A stretch of 64,000 nt of DNA from CAMCXE01 sp046347475. Lineage in GTDB: Bacteria; Pseudomonadota; Gammaproteobacteria; Pseudomonadales; Cellvibrionaceae. The DNA lies in NCBI GenBank assembly GCA_046347475.1, contig JAXMGD010000004.1:62001-126000 (forward strand). Direction: 5' to 3'. Numbering within the stretch: position 1 is the stretch's first letter; each line of letters starts with the position of its first letter. The notes beneath the pieces were generated by a model. The model did no database searches and was not told where the DNA came from. It saw only the letters and a list, made by a program, of their open reading frames with translations. This document shows, in pieces, positions 12,901 through 22,000 of the stretch. Position numbers and translations under genes: made by a program.

Positions 12901-14291
12901 TTTGCGCCTTTAGTAAGGACTATATCTTGGGCATTAAATGCTAAGCCACCAGACGGATTAAGCATCAGTGTTTGGGGGACATCATTGACCGAAAGTTGAA
13001 CCCGCTCGAGCGGCCAATCTGTTTTCACTAGGCCACTCACGGTGATAGGCGAGCTACTTAATACAGTTCCATTTTGTGGCGTGATAGCATCTAATTCAGG
13101 GTAGGAAACGCGTTTTACCTCGATGGAAGAAGAGGTTGTTTTACCAGATGTATCTGTCGCCTCCACACTAATAGTATTTGGCCCCAGCGTTAATGGCAGT
13201 GAAACGGAAAATTTATTCCCCGCCATCTGTGCTGAATAGCGAGTGCCCTCGCTTGTTTTTGCCGTGACAAAAGCGATAGCACTACCAACTGAATTATTCA
13301 CCTCACCCGTCAGTACTAAATTGCCAGAAGTTACAGCGGCTTTAGGAGGAGTAAGCGTTAGTTTAATTGTGGAGGAACTGGGCTTTTCCGCGTTTGCACA
13401 TACTGAACCGAGGTCAATCGATGCTAGATCCGCATCAACATAGGTCACTTGACTGGTATTGGCCAAGGTAATATTGGCTGCCGCAATTGCGCCAAAAAGA
13501 GCTGCACGTCCATTGAGTCTGACATCACCCTCACTGTACACCGCCCCATAGGTTCGGCTGGCGGCATTTAACTGAATGGAACTTTTTATATATAAAAATA
13601 ACTGTGCGGGGGACTGTGTATTTGCATTCACATTGGCGATAAAAGGAATTTCACTTAAGTTTTTTACGTACAAGTGAACGGCACCGGAACCCATCACTTG
13701 AATATCTGCAACTGCTCCAATTGTCAGATTTTCAATCCAATACTCGCCTGCTGGTATTTTTAAAATGCTAAGCACCCCAAGGTTAAGATTTTTAATTATG
13801 TAAGGCGCTGTTTGCGGTTTAAATTCCAGTTCTGTGGCAAACCCACTGTCAATACGGCCGTATTCTAAAGCTCCATCACTGCCAATAATTTGCTTACCCC
13901 AAATATTGAACTGGGTATTCACATACGTTTGTTTAAAACTCGTAAGCGGTATTACATTGGAGGGCTTACCGCTTGCAATGCACTGTGCACTAACGCAACT
14001 GGGCGAAGATGCTGATTCACTGAAGCTTATGCGGGCGGTATCTAAATATATGGATGGCGCCTGTCGCAATTGTGCGTCGCCTTCAAACACCACCGCGCCG
14101 CTGGCAGCATGTGTTTGTAAGGCGTTACTTAATACGGAAGGACAACTGCCATCTGCAGCCCTGGATGTTGAAGATATTAAAACCGCAAAAACACAGATTA
14201 CCCAACACACACACCTAAAATTTTCTGCAACCGATCGCACCCCACATAAGGTTGCAGCCAAATTTTTTGCAGTATGCAATTTAAATCTCAT
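6957..14291 (-). CDS. Large exported Ig-repeat protein with calcium-binding string (2,444 aa)
   Basis: A signal peptide with a long n-region ends near SRA-AD at residue 45. Residues about 47-300 form a domain with a polymer-forming-like segment (VYSEGDVRLNGRAALFGAI). Then come tandem pairs of Ig-like domains. The linker EDKTAP (or EDRAAP) recurs at about nt 12820, 12265, 11700, 11095 and 10535, a period near 187 residues. Residues about 1434-1570 are a thrombospondin type 3-like Asp string (DRDGDGHADDADAFPDD and similar), expected to bind calcium. Further Ig-like units follow, then a Big_5-like domain near residue 2070, a carboxypeptidase-regulatory-like fold near 2185-2245 and an unrecognised C-terminal domain. 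The start lies 8 nt after the upstream PPIase stop, with AGAGAA as a weak ribosome site. The stop overlaps the RHS start. It is probably an envelope or secreted structural protein; no catalytic motif was found. Confidence 0.92.
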   Translation of the reverse strand: MRFKLHTAKNLAATLCGVRSVAENFRCVCWVICVFAVLISSTSRAADGSCPSVLSNALQTHAASGAVVFEGDAQLRQAPSIYLDTARISFSESASSPSCVSAQCIASGKPSNVIPLTSFKQTYVNTQFNIWGKQIIGSDGALEYGRIDSGFATELEFKPQTAPYIIKNLNLGVLSILKIPAGEYWIENLTIGAVADIQVMGSGAVHLYVKNLSEIPFIANVNANTQSPAQLFLYIKSSIQLNAASRTYGAVYSEGDVRLNGRAALFGAIAAANITLANTSQVTYVDADLASIDLGSVCANAEKPSSSTIKLTLTPPKAAVTSGNLVLTGEVNNSVGSAIAFVTAKTSEGTRYSAQMAGNKFSVSLPLTLGPNTISVEATDTSGKTTSSSIEVKRVSYPELDAITPQNGTVLSSSPITVSGLVKTDWPLERVQLSVNDVPQTLMLNPSGGLAFNAQDIVLTKGANKILIRAATPDGSAQQRITLVYTPQEDKTAPVILLKSALSPTANNSAVITGQVTDSEPYATGLASLVLQLPNGLEQSIHVTDTNFSINVALALGDNAFSLMATDKAGNRSRQTFTLKRTVSVTILNLLPSNDAIIVDSPTQISGQVQTEWPLAQIKLSVNGNALSLAAKSDGLYEFYLSNVTLKQGINDFLVRVITPDGSTEQKLQLKFLPREDKTAPELTFDPLAASSENAVVTISGQVTDAEPFASGLATLTLQKMDKSEVLIPVEGTKFIQNVDLALGDNTLYVIAVDKAGNSTRKVIDVKRVSFPTLLDVLPQTGAVISESPINIRGRVQTQWPRNQVQLLVNNNLQELTANVSGGYDFNAVNLKLIKGENSFLIRAITPDGKVENTLNLNYAPQEDRAAPKLVVTPVNTPTENSIVTLSGTVIDSGSNPSGFERLILRRSGKSDQLISVVNDNFSIDVALDLGENILNLAALDKAGNINAQSLSVKRTSIAKILYILPATNTKVTTSQTQISGAFLTDWPLAQVQILVNNVPQPITSKPLVEFGFNLSSYLTYKSVYSFTTPFLILKNGTNNFSIRAVTPDGSTEQTLQLIFAPNEDKTAPVVKLNPVITPTQADTILIAGSVTDEETFASGLASLVLSKAGASDQIIPVSDNKFNINLGLDLGENNFILKAADKTGNLTQQTLTVKRTSLPIILNVEPSNNAVLSFSPTTISGEVHTLWPAAQVQLWVNNVQQSLVVNSTGGYSFIANNLKLIKGNNNFVVRAVTPDGSSEQPLMLTYTPQEDKTAPVLLIDAIASSTENNSFTLSGSAADAEPFASGLASLLLRKSDGTELIIPLSASKFRIDVPLALGVNTFNLIAKDNAANVTTQLVTIKHTSTPSFIALTPEEGSEFTSASVSISGKIHTEWANTSVQLTINSLVQSLISAEAGTIQFDAANLPLVKGVNSFVIHIHTPDGDLERTLHLTYDNHDRDGDGHADDADAFPDDPNEWADLDGDHIGNNSDSDSDGDGISNDYETQAGTNPNDASSKPVDRDKDGIPDALDDDRDGDGHANSQDAFPDDITEWSDLDRDGIGDKVDSDRDGDGFTNAVEEQKGTNPDDPADYPDTVAPGLQLINSANEQVNTASVLLRGNASDPVQPHSGLANVTVRSNRFPDAPITASLNAEEFQTEVALALGENQLTITALDLSGNEVSITHAVKRLSAPHFQNLTPANGSVIHSKTITLAGEVQTLLPLEQVHFYVNEWQISPDNTPVAGVYRFNLPNIPLQQGENRFLLRVETPDGDTVQNLVLTYIPENAASLAAPIISLISPTNGSQLNTPHFRLKGHVVSEGGPVEVSVNGKPAVVKGSNTADYYFEDTLAFTPNEDSLPVTIEAIDGLQKRSQLRANFQHDGTAPVITLAGLQPIPALNPVSMSPVTISGSVTDTNLASITLNDVPMRVRPGAGIGQYDFSYTLPIESGAEAPLVFTAVDLSGNRTSQTYQLQSTASLTIEPLLPGEGASYINAGAPISVPTAARLSELAAGYSVTVSLDGQQTPLTLAGTLASGDITLPARAGDYTLNYQVLNASQVVVASSTRGIHIKDEQAIAVELLRIKPENAARNVEPNQPIELYFNKAIDVSKLAVTLTETLHGNTYINSDIAGANFLEAEGYTLQQVDRNNEPVTGGLSLLPGGQSLAFYPSRQYGFNGELFVKVVYDGRELLHSSFTVRRLPTFLMGGLSDQFGQPLSGVTVSLPELNRTTITNADGGFSFGFQEQPGNEIPGGRYKLVVNGDLNFSGFGNLVRSISLQEGRKNTLPLLHIAELNRAIPFQLVTGGQMVSLAGSDLQLDLTTTRLLFNKGRAAGELQIQFMPFEHLHTPIMPGALPFWMFAGQPKGVLAEGAMGINIKMPAKNGAYDYIPEGTQYVVLLGFDPEQEVIKPVGVGKIDNYRVISQRKVNVASLDYLGYALVDPKHQPLLQQVAAGQKSLHELISAVTEK

Positions 14292-14299
14292 GATATTCT

Positions 14300-15175
14300 C
14301 TAGGATTTGGCTGGCGCCATTAAAATGACTTGGGTTTTTGCACGCGCCTCGTCAGAGGATTTTTTTACCGCATTTCTGAGCATTAGGGGCGCTAATCGCT
14401 TACGAATATCACCACTTACTTCACCTAGAGATTTCGGCACAGATTGCACAATTTTATTTACACGCACCAAATAAGGCGCACCATCCACATAAAATAAAGC
14501 AGATGTTTCCCCTTCTTTTAAATTATCAATTTGTTGTTCTAATTGTTTATCCAATAAGCCTGCTTTGCTTCTACCCTGTTGGTACTGCAAGCCCAACTCT
14601 TGTTGCCAACTTGCAGCGGCTTTGGTCCAATCAGGCGTGCTTCGAATAGTGCCAATTTTGCTTAGCAATAAATCCCGTTGTTTTTCGGCCAAGTTGTTTG
14701 GCGCTTTGAGCAGTTCAAAATTACGAATGGACTCGGCCCCAAACTCTTCTGGGTGTTGGGTGTAATACTCCTGCACCATTTCCGCAGTTACTGGCTCAGC
14801 CGAAGTATGTTTTTGCAAATAGGCTTTTACATAGAGCTCTTCTTCATAGGCTTGGCTTGAGCGCTTAATTTTATCTATCTCGTCAGGTGTTAATTCTTGC
14901 ATAACCAAATGTTTCATAGCGCGACTAGCAATAAGGCTTTCAAGCATTTTTTGCTGCAGATCGGCATCTGCACGAGTGATATAAGCACGGTCAAAACTAC
15001 GTTCAATTGTAAAATCCACATCGGCACGAGTGATAGGCTCATTGTTAACCGTCGCCAAAACCAATTCCGTTGTTTTTTCACCTTCTTTTTTATTGCCGCA
15101 GCTGCCTAGACACAGGCTACAGCCAGCTAAAACCAATACGGCAGCAAAAGAAGTTGTTGGTTGAAAAAAGCGCAT
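14300..15175 (-). CDS. SurA/PrsA-like lipoprotein chaperone with degenerate parvulin domain
   Basis: The 291-residue product has a clear lipobox (LVLAGC, Cys19) with Ser at +2, predicting outer-membrane anchoring facing the periplasm. Residues about 38-165 resemble a SurA N-terminal chaperone domain (VNNEPITRADVDFTIERSF, then EYYTQHPEEFG). Where a parvulin rotamase domain would follow, the usual HILI and GGDLG motifs are missing, leaving only weak similarity (KEGETSALFYVDGAPYLVRV). It may therefore be a chaperone without isomerase activity. It follows the canonical PPIase gene by 5 nt (ribosome site AAGGA inside that gene's end) and precedes the 2,444-codon gene by 8 nt. Its position between two giant exported proteins suggests it helps fold or move them in the periplasm; that is inference. 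EpsD-type PPIases are a related possibility. Confidence 0.8.
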   Translation of the reverse strand: MRFFQPTTSFAAVLVLAGCSLCLGSCGNKKEGEKTTELVLATVNNEPITRADVDFTIERSFDRAYITRADADLQQKMLESLIASRAMKHLVMQELTPDEIDKIKRSSQAYEEELYVKAYLQKHTSAEPVTAEMVQEYYTQHPEEFGAESIRNFELLKAPNNLAEKQRDLLLSKIGTIRSTPDWTKAAASWQQELGLQYQQGRSKAGLLDKQLEQQIDNLKEGETSALFYVDGAPYLVRVNKIVQSVPKSLGEVSGDIRKRLAPLMLRNAVKKSSDEARAKTQVILMAPAKS

Positions 15176-15180
15176 GAATT

Positions 15181-15996
15181 CTAATCCTTGCGCTTAATAG
15201 TGATGGATTTAAGCAGGCGTTCGGTTTCTTCCGCTTTGGCTTGGTTGCGTAATTGGTAGCGAATGTCACCTTCTACAGATTCCACCGGGCGTTTTACCAC
15301 CTGGGCACCCTCTAGCTGTTTAACAATATGAAAACCAAACGGTGTTAGAAATGGCTCGGAAACCTCACCCACTTTTAATGCCCATAAGTGTTTAGAAAAT
15401 TCAGGGTCTACGGCCCCTTCTTGCAACCAGCCTAAATCCCCGCCTTTTGCACCCGAAACCGTGTCTTCAGAAAGTGCTTTTGCTACCGCGGCAAAATCTT
15501 CACCTTTTTGAATGCGGCTATAGGCTGCATGGGCACTTGTGAGTTTGGCTTGGCGTTCCTGCTCGGTCATATTGGAATTGACACGAATTAAAATATGCGC
15601 GGCGTGGACGCGTTGAGTTTCGTATTGGGCAGCATTATTGGCATAGTATTTATGAACCGTATCATCATCGACCGATTGTTTTAAATGCTCCTCAAAATAA
15701 CGGCCAATAAGCATTTGGCGGCGGAATTCTTCTAGTTCTGCTTGGGTCAGTGCCTTATCGAGTTTATCGGATTTGCCAATTGCAGCGACTAGGGCTGCGC
15801 GTTTTAAATATTCATCCAGTGCGCGGTCCACCTGGACTTTATCTTGTTCTGGCACATGTTTAAATTTTAAAAAGGCATTAAATTCTGCCTTGGTGATGTC
15901 GTGCCCATCGACTGTGGCGAGGATATTTGAATCCCCACAACCAGCACTAAAAATAGAGGCGAAACCGATTACTGTTATTGCCTTGAGAATATTCAT
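15181..15996 (-). CDS. Parvulin-type peptidyl-prolyl cis-trans isomerase lipoprotein
   Basis: The 271-residue product begins with a lipoprotein signal (SIFSAGC, Cys20; -3 is Ser, slightly off consensus). Residues about 25-125 form a SurA-like N-terminal domain (VDGHDITKAEFNAFL, then YYANNAAQYE). Residues about 130-235 are a complete rotamase (parvulin) domain with the family motifs HAAHILIRV, SEDTVSGAKGGDLGW, VGEVSEPFLTPFGFHIVK. The family isomerises Xaa-Pro bonds in periplasmic or outer-membrane clients. The gene starts 82 nt after the 12,558-codon gene and 5 nt before the degenerate paralogue, so it is very likely cotranscribed with both. The ribosome site is weak (GGCC then an A/T-rich stretch). 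Many Pro residues in the neighbouring repeat proteins make them plausible clients, but this is inferred from gene order only. Confidence 0.9.
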   Translation of the reverse strand: MNILKAITVIGFASIFSAGCGDSNILATVDGHDITKAEFNAFLKFKHVPEQDKVQVDRALDEYLKRAALVAAIGKSDKLDKALTQAELEEFRRQMLIGRYFEEHLKQSVDDDTVHKYYANNAAQYETQRVHAAHILIRVNSNMTEQERQAKLTSAHAAYSRIQKGEDFAAVAKALSEDTVSGAKGGDLGWLQEGAVDPEFSKHLWALKVGEVSEPFLTPFGFHIVKQLEGAQVVKRPVESVEGDIRYQLRNQAKAEETERLLKSITIKRKD

Positions 15997-16045
15997 AAAT
16001 TTTTTATGGCCTGTTTAAATTTTAATACTTTATCTTTTTTTATAA

Positions 16046-16062
16046 ATTTGAATCATTCAAAT
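16046..16062 (-). other. Small A/T-rich inverted repeat between giant gene and PPIase gene
   Basis: ATTTGAA-TCA-TTCAAAT is a perfect 7-bp stem with a 3-nt loop, 17 nt after the stop of the giant gene. On the minus strand it is followed by TTTATAAAAAAAG, which is not a proper T tract, and the stem is all A/T apart from one pair. It could stabilise the mRNA end or attenuate transcription weakly; it does not look like a strong terminator. Confidence 0.3.
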
Positions 16063-16078
16063 ATTGAGTTGCGGTGTT

Positions 16079-19000
16079 TTAATCCCAGCCATAACCGCCG
16101 CCGTAATCGATGCCATAACCATTACCATATCCATTGCCGTAATCGTTACCGTAGCCACCGCCGTAGTCGCTAACATATAAAGCACCGTCACTGCCCCACC
16201 AATCATCTTCCATTGGGAAGCGCTCGCAGGAAAGCTCAAGATAATCGTCCAACGCGGGAAGTTTAATTTCTATATCAACATCGCCGCCATGACCTTCGGC
16301 ACTGCTAATGTGTAGGTTGTGAGTGCCGGAAGTTAATTTTGATATGAAGTAATAATTAGAGCCACAACGCGTAACATAGCCAGCGGTGTTGCCATCAATG
16401 AACACGTGACCGGCGAAGAAATCTTCATAAGAGAACCCTATTCGGCTCGCTCGAATCATATATTCGCCTTCTTCGATGATTTCGATTGATTTCTCAATAA
16501 CTACGTTTCTGCCCATGGATTCACGGGTAGCCAGAACCGGCACTCTATGTTCAGGTGATGGAGCTGGGAACGGAACCGGTGTGGGCACATAAAGATTGTC
16601 TTGGTTGACACCTAAGCCCAGGCTGTCCCTAGAACCCCAGGCCCAAAGGCGATGTTGACTGTCTTCCGCAAGGCTATGGTAGATGCCTGCCGAGATGTGT
16701 ATCCATTTAGCGCCACCGAGGCTATTTGAACTTACTAAGGTTGGCGTACGGCTTAGGCTGCCGGAACCATTACCTAATTGGCCGTAATAATTATCACCCC
16801 AGGCCCAGATACGGCCTTGATCATCTAAGCCAAGGCTGTAAAAGCCTCCCGCACTGATGTTCATCCACTTGGCGCTATCAAGAGCCGACACATCAACCAA
16901 CGTCGGCACAGTGTGTTGAGCAGTCGAGTTATCGCCCAATTGGCCTGAGAAGTTGGCACCCCAGGCCCAAAGCCGCCCTAAATCGTCCAAAGCGAGGGTA
17001 TGGGCACTACCTGCACTCACAGCGACCCACTTGGCCCCATTGAGGGCAGAAGTTACAACTAAGGTTGGTGATGTGCGTGAAGTAGTAGTGCCATCGCCCA
17101 ATTGACCATTTTCATTAGAACCCCAAGCCCAAATGCGGCCTTGGTCGTCCAAACCCATACTTTGGTTTTCACCTGCAAACACGGCAGTCCACTTGGCTCC
17201 ACCAAGTGCCGATGCGTTTACTAAGACAGGAGAATTGTGTTGAATTTGAGTGCTATCACCCAATTGGCCGAAGTTATTGCGCCCCCACGCCCATAGGCGG
17301 CCTTGGTCGTCCAGCGCAAGGCTATGCCTTTCGCCAGCAGTAACGGAAACCCAACTGGCATCGGCCAAAAATAGGCTATCTATAGGTGTTGGAGCAACCC
17401 TTCGGGTTGTACTGCCGTCACCCAATTGACCCGAATCGTTCAATCCCCAGGCCCATAAGTTACTTTGACTGTCTAGTGCCAAGCTATGGAAGCCACCCGT
17501 TTTTACAAGTGCCCATTCTGAGCCCTTTAAATTGGTGGCAATTACTCGTGCTGGGAAGGGTATCCGAGCTGCCTGCGAACCGAACCCCAGCTGTCCTTCA
17601 CCACTGCTGCCCCAGCCCCAAAGCTGTTTTTGCTGATCTAAATACAGGCTGAAATAGTATCCGGCCACAACAGGGCTTGCATCATCACGAGGGCAACGCA
17701 CAGTTTTAGTCTCCACGACACTAGCCTGAGCATCCAACACTTGCAGGGTACCTATAGCCTCTAAGGGATAACGCGGACAGGTGTAGTCGGTGGTGATGAC
17801 ACGTACACAATCCGCACACAGTGGCTGCTCAATTGCACCTTTGCCAGCCACCGTAACACCCTCAGCACCTAGAAAACGCACAACATAGTCTGTGTTGGCT
17901 GCCCCCTTAAGACTGATTTCGGCTTTACCTGCATTGAGGTGTATTGCAGCCTGAATATTCGGCAGGCATTGGATCGTAATCGAGGCCTCTGCAAGCACTT
18001 CGCCCTGTGCATCTTTTATTTTCACTGGGTGATCAAAGATACCCGATTGAGTACATGCGGCTGGGTTCAATTGCAGCGTCAGTTGCTGAGTAGAGGGGCC
18101 TTTAATTAGGGTAGTGGCACCGGACTCTTTAAAACTAAACAGCGAGTTATTCAGGCTTATTGTCTGCTCGGCGAAGTAATCATTTTTAAGGGTTACTGTG
18201 GCTACGGATATAGGGGTTGTGGTACCAATAAGCACCGTAGGCTGCACCAACGACCCAACGGAAGCCTTAAGGGTACCCGCACTTAGAATGCCGATTAATT
18301 GGGGAACCGATTGATCTTGGCCGCCTACGCTACCGTCACCGAAATGGCCATCGCTATTATTTCCCCACGCCCAAAGTCGATGTTGGTCATCTACAGCTAG
18401 GCTATAGCCACCCTCATTTGAATTGCCAGCAGCCATAGCAATCCACTTGGCGCCAGTAAGCGCCGATTGCTCGACCATTACAGGTACAGTGCTACGTGAA
18501 CTTTCACTACCGCCAACCCCTAGTTCGCCATTACTATCAGAACCAAAAGCCCATAAGCGACCTTGGTCATCCAAAAGCAAATTGTGGCGAAGACCTGCAC
18601 TGATCGCTTGAAGTTTAGCCCCCGCCAAAACCGATGTGTCAACCAACCCAGGCGCTGCTCGGCTAGACTGATCGTTGCCCAGCTGACCGAAATAATTGCT
18701 GCCCCAGGCCCAAAGCCGATTTTGATTATCCAGTACAAGATTGTGATCGGACCCTGATGCTATAGCCGTTACCCTAGCTTCGCCCAAAAAGCTCATATCC
18801 ACTTGCACAGGAATTGCGGAGTAAACGCTATCCTGCAGATATCCCCAAACCCACAAACGATTTTGCTCATCTAAAGCCAGGCTGTGGTTATGGCTTGCAG
18901 CAATTGCCACAATAGCGGCGCCAGCAAATGAGTTACTCGCGATGGGCTGGGGAGCAACTTGGGATGAATAGCTACCATTACCCAACTGCCCATAATTATT

Positions 19001-22000
19001 TTGACCCCAAGCCCAAACGCGCCCGTTAGTGTCTAACGCGAGATGGTGACCTTGGTAACTATTGTATTGTTGGTCACCCTCCCCCTGCGCCATGGCGGTA
19101 AATCGAGCATTGAGCGTAATGGGCTTACCCGCCGACCACAACTGGCCTGCGGAGTCAATTACGGTTGCAGCATTGGCTCCCGCAGAAACAGAAGCAATAG
19201 GCTGAGCACTGATGGCACTTGTGTTTACTAACTCTGGGCTGGCCACCACACCATTGTTAAAACTCCGGCCCCAGGCCCAGAGTTTATTGGATGGATCCAG
19301 CATGCGAACACTACTGCCCGCATCTAAACGGCGCGCAAGTGGACAGTACAAGGTACGCGACTCCACCAATGAGTCACCATCGTAAATAGCCAGCGTACCT
19401 AAAGGCAAAATGAGGTTGGCGTTAGAACAGGCGGTATCCGTTTTGATCGAGGGCGCGCAACCGGCACAGAGGTTGACTTCTGCATTTGCCTCCCCTCCTA
19501 CCGTGATCCCGGCTGCGCCAGTGAAGGTGGCCGTGTAGGTTTGACCGGTGGGGTTGTGCATCGACACATTGGCGACTGTAGCAGCTGCATCCGCCCCCAC
19601 GGAAACCACTACGTCGAGGGCACAGTGAAATTGGACATCTACTGACGCAACTTGCCGTAACAGGTCATCCTTAAAGAAAATGGTATGAGTGAAATCTCCT
19701 AAGTGAGTACACACAGAGTGGTTTACTACCAAGGTAGCCGCCACAGGTTTCCCGGGAGTGACTGTTAATTGTTTGCCCTGGGTTAGAAAGCTTGCGTAGG
19801 CGTCATCGATAGTCACCAGCGCGTCAGCGAAATACTGCTTTCTAAAGCGTATATCACCGACAACCTCCGGTGCGTCGCGCCCTGCGACAAGGGTTACGTC
19901 CCTAGACAAGCCACTTAAATTAACTTGGGGCGGTGCGATCGTATTTAAGCTTCCAACAAAGACCGGGGTGGTACTTGGGTTGTTGGTGCCGTCACCCAAT
20001 TGGCCCGCGTTGTTTTCACCCAGGGTCCAAACATTACTCTCAGAATCTACAGCCAGCAGATGATGTGCACCTGCAACCAAACTGGTGATTTTCGCCTCAC
20101 CAAGTGCACTTTGGTTTACGAATTCCCAATGGGGAACTTCGTCAATCACCCATTTGGAGATTCGTCCAAGGCTATCCAAGAGGAATAGATTGTCGCCGCC
20201 GCCGGCAATATCAATAACCTGCACATCGCCTAATGTGGCTGTGTCGAGACGTATAAATTCGGCAAAACCTCCCTCATCTGTTCCTCCAGTTGCTTGCCAA
20301 ATTCGATGCTCACTATCCAACAGCGTATCGCCAGCAATTTTTACCAGTGTTGCGCCCGCTAAGAAATTATTGCTAATAGCAAAGCGCTCATCTGCAGAGG
20401 GCAAGTACTTCAAACGACCGTCACTGAGCTGCACCAGGCCATCGGCACCCATCAAGGTTACGTCACCCTGAGTATCAACCCGAGTGGGTTTTGAATCCCA
20501 AGCTATACAGTACTGCTGCGCTTGGTTACAGGCCCAGGTCCATAGGATGTGGTTTTCATCTAGGGCAAAGATGCTTAAGCCGTCAGTTAATGCAGCAATA
20601 ATTTTTACTGGGTCTCCGCTACCGCCTGAACCAGAACCAGAACCAGAACCAGAAATACCGGAAGTACCCATGGTAGAAGTGTCGAGTTGCGATGACTCTC
20701 CAGACCAATTATCCCACTTCCACAGTCTACCTTGGCTATCGAGTAAAACTGACGCCGCCGATTCATAACGGTACGAACCCACCGTTAGCATACTGACAAT
20801 ATCGGCTCCACCCAAAAAGGCGGTATCGACAAGGGAGGGCTTGGCGGAGCTGATATTCCCCGCTGAACCCCAAGCCCACATTTTATGATTGTGCCAAAGT
20901 AGGCTGTAGGTATCGCCAACTTCAATTACCACACTTGAAGGCTTAGGCGCAGGCAATACGTGTAATTGGATTGTTTGTTGAATAGCAGAAGTGCCCAACA
21001 ACCCAACTGTAAGATCAGCATCACCTTCGGCCTTAACACTAAACACTCCATCCGATGCTGCTGAAGCAACGGCTGCATTGCTGCTAGCAAAAGTAAACAG
21101 AGAAGCCAGATGGCTGATATCTAAGTTATCGAATTTCTTACCTTGGATTTCAACAGTCGCTTTTACGGCTAAACGGAAATCTGCGGACCCGACACCGAGT
21201 ATTTTGGTTACCTGGGCTGGTTCAACCTGAATCGCCGTAATAAAGTCCGGATCTATCTCGGCCTCATCGGGATTGTTTGGATCGGATTCAGATTTATCCT
21301 CAACAAAATCAGGTATGCCATCGGAATCGGAATCTACCTGATTAGGATCGGTGTGGCTTCGATTAACTTCCTCACCATCTAAAAGACCATCGTTGTCAGT
21401 ATCACTATTATTCGGATCAGTACCGAGCTTCACTTCTTCGGCAGTGGTTAGGTCATCATTGTCCAAATCCTCATCACCATCGGCAGTGCCATTACCGTCA
21501 GTATCTGAATTAGTGGGATCAAGGCCCAAGGAATCTTCGAGCTGGTTAGTTAACCCATCATGGTCAAAATCGCCTTCTGGGGTTAGCAATAGAAGCCTGA
21601 TTTCATTGGCCATTTTTAATGGAGCATTGCCATAGTCACCAGAAACAGCCACCTGTATTACGCCATCCTGTCTACCATTAGCCAGGGTTGGGGCAACGAA
21701 TGACGACGGCGCTGAAATAGTGGCCAACCAATTGAATGGGCTAAAGATATCCGGCTCATCACCATTGTGTGTGATATGAACAGCTCCCTGGGATATTGCA
21801 GTACGCGTGATTGATGGATCCAAATCTACTGCTAGATTAAACCGTTGCCCTTCCAAAACGTACTTGCGACTTGGCAACAGCAGCCGGGCTTGCGGGGCAC
21901 ATACGGATAAGGTTTGGTTTAACACCCCGTCGTTAGCTGCGACACCACGTAAGCTGGATAAGCCGGTAGCCATGGTGTAACAACCACCCAAAACTAGTGG

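Noticed and set aside
13834..14328. Long plus-strand ORFs opposite the giant genes (for example here and at 51651-52505)
   Set aside because: They are antisense shadows of long high-quality minus-strand frames, with no ribosome sites or recognisable domains.
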